From assembly GCA_028023455.1 (NCBI GenBank), contig JAQFVV010012992.1, positions 278,648-342,647 of the forward strand: a DNA stretch of 64,000 nucleotides, read 5' to 3'. Positions 61,340 through 64,000 of the stretch are shown piece after piece (positions within the stretch are counted from its first letter, which is position 1; each line of letters begins with the position of its first letter). The translations under genes were made by a program, and so were the position numbers. This stretch comes from Epiperipatus broadwayi. Lineage: Eukaryota; Onychophora; Udeonychophora; Euonychophora; Peripatidae. The notes beneath the pieces were generated by a model. That model worked only from the letters and a program-made list of their open reading frames with translations, made no database searches and was not told the origin of the DNA.

Positions 61340-61757
61340 AGATATACATCTACCACTGATGTCTCTTTATTTCTCAAGTTATTCTCAACTACACTCATTA
61401 GCTGTATTTTTTCATTTAGCATTATAAGTTTGTTTTCCTATTTGCAAATCCTATAAATCCACACTTACAGCTTTTCAATCTTTTTTTTTATAATTCTATC
61501 TTTTTAATATCTTAAATCCATTCCCATTTTCAGTTTGACTTAGTTGTAAATTTTTATCTGCTAATACTAATCATCTCTATCAATCAGATGTAAAATATCC
61601 CTGTAAATTAATATTTTTATCGCATTTTATTATTATACATGCATCATAACTCATCATCACAATTTGAGAAATATTGCATTAAAAGATTAATTTTAGAAAA
61701 CAGTTATGCTTAACTAATTTGAAAACAACAAAAAAAAAAAAGAATTTAAATTCATAC

Positions 61758-61871
61758 CTTTTTAACCAAGGTGAATCTTGGCTTTGCATTAATTTTGTTT
61801 TCTCAATCAGTTTTTCCAACTCTTGTATATCTTGTGAAAGTTTTTCATTTTCTTTTTTCAATTTAGTAATA
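61758..61871 (-). CDS. Coiled-coil exon of the same minus-strand gene
   Basis: A 114-base exon with acceptor TTCTTTTATTGCAG before 61871 and donor AAAAAG/GTATGA after 61758. It codes for ITKLKKENEKLSQDIQEL followed by EKLIEKTKLM and QSQDSPWLK, a heptad pattern with Leu/Ile at regular spacing, so a short coiled coil of about 28 residues. It begins with one base of a split codon (phase 2) and ends after AG of a split codon; the next exon (56523) supplies G, giving Arg and an open junction. That agreement of phases is good evidence that both belong to one transcript. Confidence 0.72.
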
Positions 61872-62132
61872 CTGCAATAAAAGAATTACAAGATTCATCC
61901 ATAAACTTAAATACACTGTTAATTAAATAGTTAAATTTCAATGTCTTTAATAAAATAATTTACTGTTTTATTTCCAACTAATAAACATTCTTCCACAATT
62001 TAATATAATAAACTATTATCTATTTAAATCTATTAAATGATAATTTTTATTAGTATAAATTTATAATGATTTGAATATTATGACTAAATAGTATTGAATA
62101 TCGTTGACATCACTGAAAAAATTAAGAGACTG

Positions 62133-62350
62133 CAATGGAGCTGGACAACAAATGGGCAGTTGAAATTTTAAATTGAATCCCAAAAGATTTAAAAGACCTA
62201 AGAAGAGACCACATGTGAGATAGATGGATGATGCAAAGAACTGCTGGGTTATGAAGAAAAGAGACTAGAGATTGCAGAAACTGGATGAAACTTGAAAAGA
62301 CTTTCATCCTGTTATGGATTGATAATAGTAGAAAATGATGATGATTCTTG
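62133..62350 (+). pseudogene. RTE/Jockey-like LINE, 3' terminus
   Basis: The plus strand reads DNKWAVEILNWIP, then in a second frame RPKKRPHVR-stop-MDDA, then in the first frame TRDCRNWMKLEKTFILLW. Together this is the order 'DNRW...EWRP..KR..GRP.TRW.DD..K.AG..W...A.DR..W..L.EAF.QQW' found at the C-terminus of RTE-type and related LINEs. A TGATGAT tail follows the end (62335-62345), as is common for the 3' ends of RTE-like LINEs. Only this end is present (5' truncated). Confidence 0.65.
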
Positions 62351-63234
62351 AATAATGTTACTGACAAACATTTCTTTTCTTGTTGTTTTACAAATTCTAA
62401 TTGCAAATAATATATCCAATAATCAGGAATCAGGACTGAAAGAATCTGCATCAAAAAACAAAAGTTCATCTTTCAAAAGTTGATATTTTTAGTTGTCAAC
62501 TGTTGGATTATTGTCTTGCACTTTTAAAATGTCTATACTAAATAAGTCATCATAAACTGTAGCTGAATTAATATGTGTGTGCATGTTTATCAACAATCTC
62601 TTTATATAAAATTAAGAATAATTATAAATAGATTTAGTGTTTTTTGGATTAATGTGTTCAGTACTCTAAACAAAACTCAAGTCGCAATAGTATTTTAAAT
62701 GATTCCATGGTTCTCTATTTATGTTTTTCTTGATGCATCCTATAATGTTCACCTTATTATTACTTTACACAATTTAGAAATCAACAAATAAAGATGTTGA
62801 TTGCTACTAATTTCATTAGCACATAATTAAATAAAATACAATCAATTGATCTAATTTATCACCATTATTATCAATAGAAAATATAAAAAATGAATATTAT
62901 CATTTTAATTCCAGAAGCCAATGACCAAAACAAAAAAGATCAAGAGGAAAAATAAAAAATTCAAGAAGAGTTTTTTGAAAGATTATATAAATAAAATAAA
63001 TACAAATATGTCATCATATATTCCATGCTGATTCTTCAGTATGATGAAGCTCTCTACTAACTTCTTTTGCAGTTAATTTTTCTTTTTGAAAACCTTATAC
63101 CATTATAGCACTCCATTGTATTTTATCCTCAACCAGTTGATCATAAATTATATTTTTAGTAAAAACTATGTTCCTTTACATTTGCATTATATAATTATAT
63201 ATATAATCAAACAATCATATATAAAATCCATATT

Positions 63235-63473
63235 TTATCTGTTGTCTGAATGGTTAATGTTTGTCCAATGATATCACAATCACAATGTTTATGTGAAGGA
63301 AGTAATTCTACCATTAAATAAAAAATGCTGGGAAAAAAATCAGCATGAGTGCTCTTAACTACAGAGACATAGTATAGATTTTGTGGTAAAGGTTCCCATC
63401 TAATTGCAGAAACAGCCACAAACTCTGATTTGTAATTTGACACTAAAGGACTCCGTACTTTCATGGTCTGTCA
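63235..63473 (-). CDS. Exon-like open frame, possible upstream exon
   Basis: The minus-strand frame from ATG 63464 (context ACCATGA, good for initiation) reads MKVRSPLVSNYKSEFVAVSA and on through IRWEPLPQNLYYVSVVKST to HCDCDIIGQTLTIQTTDK. The composition is protein-like and unlike the surrounding A/T noise. The bases before the ATG (TTGACAG/ACC) could be an acceptor, or the ATG could be the true start. No good GT donor in the phase needed to join the coiled-coil exon was found, so the 3' boundary is open. It may be an exon with a weak donor, the first exon of the gene, or a piece of another gene. No domain recognised. Confidence 0.35.
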
Positions 63474-64000
63474 ATTCCCTAATATAATTTAGATGAATGA
63501 TATACTTAGCAATGTTAATGAACTTTTATAAATTAGCAATGTTTAATAAAAAACATATTTATATTAAATCATAAAAAAAAATTGTTAAAGCAACCAATAA
63601 AAAAATCTTACAAATATTATATTTAATAAAAAAATATTATAAAAATGATGGACATTTTTGTATTCTGACATTAATAAGTGGTAACTATTAATAAAGCTAA
63701 AAACCTATTATGATTAGTCAGATGCAATCCAAAAAAATAAATTTTTTATTCAGAGGATGCTATAGTAAATATCAAATATAACAAGTATATTTAAAAATTT
63801 AATTTTAATTTAGCTTTATTAAAATTTGAAATTTATTTATACAATATTTAAATATTTTGTTTAATTCACATAAAATCTTTAAATAAATAAGTTTTTACTT
63901 CACTGTTGTATATAAATCTATAAGTGCTTTGCCCACAGACAATGAAGCTCTAAATTTGATTTTAAATAATAGCACTTTCAAGAGATATGCACTCCCATGT
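63474..64000. other. AT-rich stretch with a possible short minus-strand exon
   Basis: Mostly A/T-rich. At 63895-63945 the minus strand shows TTTAG, then an open frame RASLSVGKALIDLYTT, then GTGAAG, which could be a small exon. Evidence is too thin to call it. Confidence 0.25.

Noticed and set aside
62990-63080. Short minus-strand open frame with EKLTAKEVSRELHHTEESAW as a missing exon
   Set aside because: A stop follows three codons later with no donor before it, and the acceptor would be weak; too short to support.
1-64000. CRISPR arrays, operons, bacterial terminators or ribosome binding sites
   Set aside because: The sequence is eukaryotic nuclear DNA with introns and animal transposons; no spaced identical short repeats of the CRISPR kind were seen.

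Overview
The window looks like intergenic and intronic DNA from an animal with a very AT-rich genome. The reasons are GT-AG introns, small exons far apart, remnants of several LINE families, a Ty3/gypsy retroelement, hAT and Merlin-type DNA transposons, and abundant A/T runs and TA microsatellites. The repertoire fits an invertebrate, but I cannot name the species. There are no bacterial-style genes and no recognisable rRNA or tRNA genes.

Layout. 1-1.1 kb is a decayed L1-like LINE (minus strand), followed by a hAT-type miniature element (1.2-1.8 kb) and the first of a family of inverted repeats (1.9-2.7 kb). 2.7-28 kb is mostly featureless AT-rich DNA. It is broken by more of these inverted elements (5.9, 11, 12.2 and 17 kb), a mixed inverted/tandem array (13-14.3 kb), a decayed gag-like stretch (10 kb), tandem repeats (15, 21, 23.5 kb) and a diverged 0.9-kb duplication (7.3 and 19.5 kb). 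A Merlin-like DNA transposon lies at 28.2-29.4 kb, a decayed LINE at 31-32 kb, a fold-back element with an internal reading frame at 36 kb and a second hAT miniature element at 38.2-38.6 kb. Two clusters of inverted repeats occupy 38.7-41.3 kb and a palindrome lies at 42 kb. A 3'-truncated Ty3/gypsy element (43.1-47.2 kb, minus strand) still has a 1030-codon gag-pol frame, a primer-binding site and its 5' LTR. From 54.8 kb on there are real host exons: one on the plus strand (54.8-55.0 kb), and two on the minus strand (55.6-56.5 and 61.8 kb) whose splice phases join perfectly. Two further LINE remnants (57.3 and 62.1 kb) and another inverted element (60.8 kb) sit in or near the introns of that minus-strand gene.

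The most interesting content is the repeat set. Three different families (type 1 at 1.9, 11, 12.2, 17 and 60.8 kb; type 2 at 5.9 and 38.7-40.2 kb; type 3 at 40.2-41.3 kb) each carry a sequence that folds like a type I hammerhead ribozyme. Each has a CUGANGA-like core, a short stem II, a GAAA-like core and a two-part stem I with an internal loop. Type 1 copies are inverted head-to-head dimers or fragments flanked by direct target duplications of 11-14 bp, so the inverted form was inserted as one unit. This architecture matches the terminal repeats of Penelope-like retroelements or non-autonomous retrozymes. No reverse transcriptase of that class is present here, so they are probably non-autonomous.
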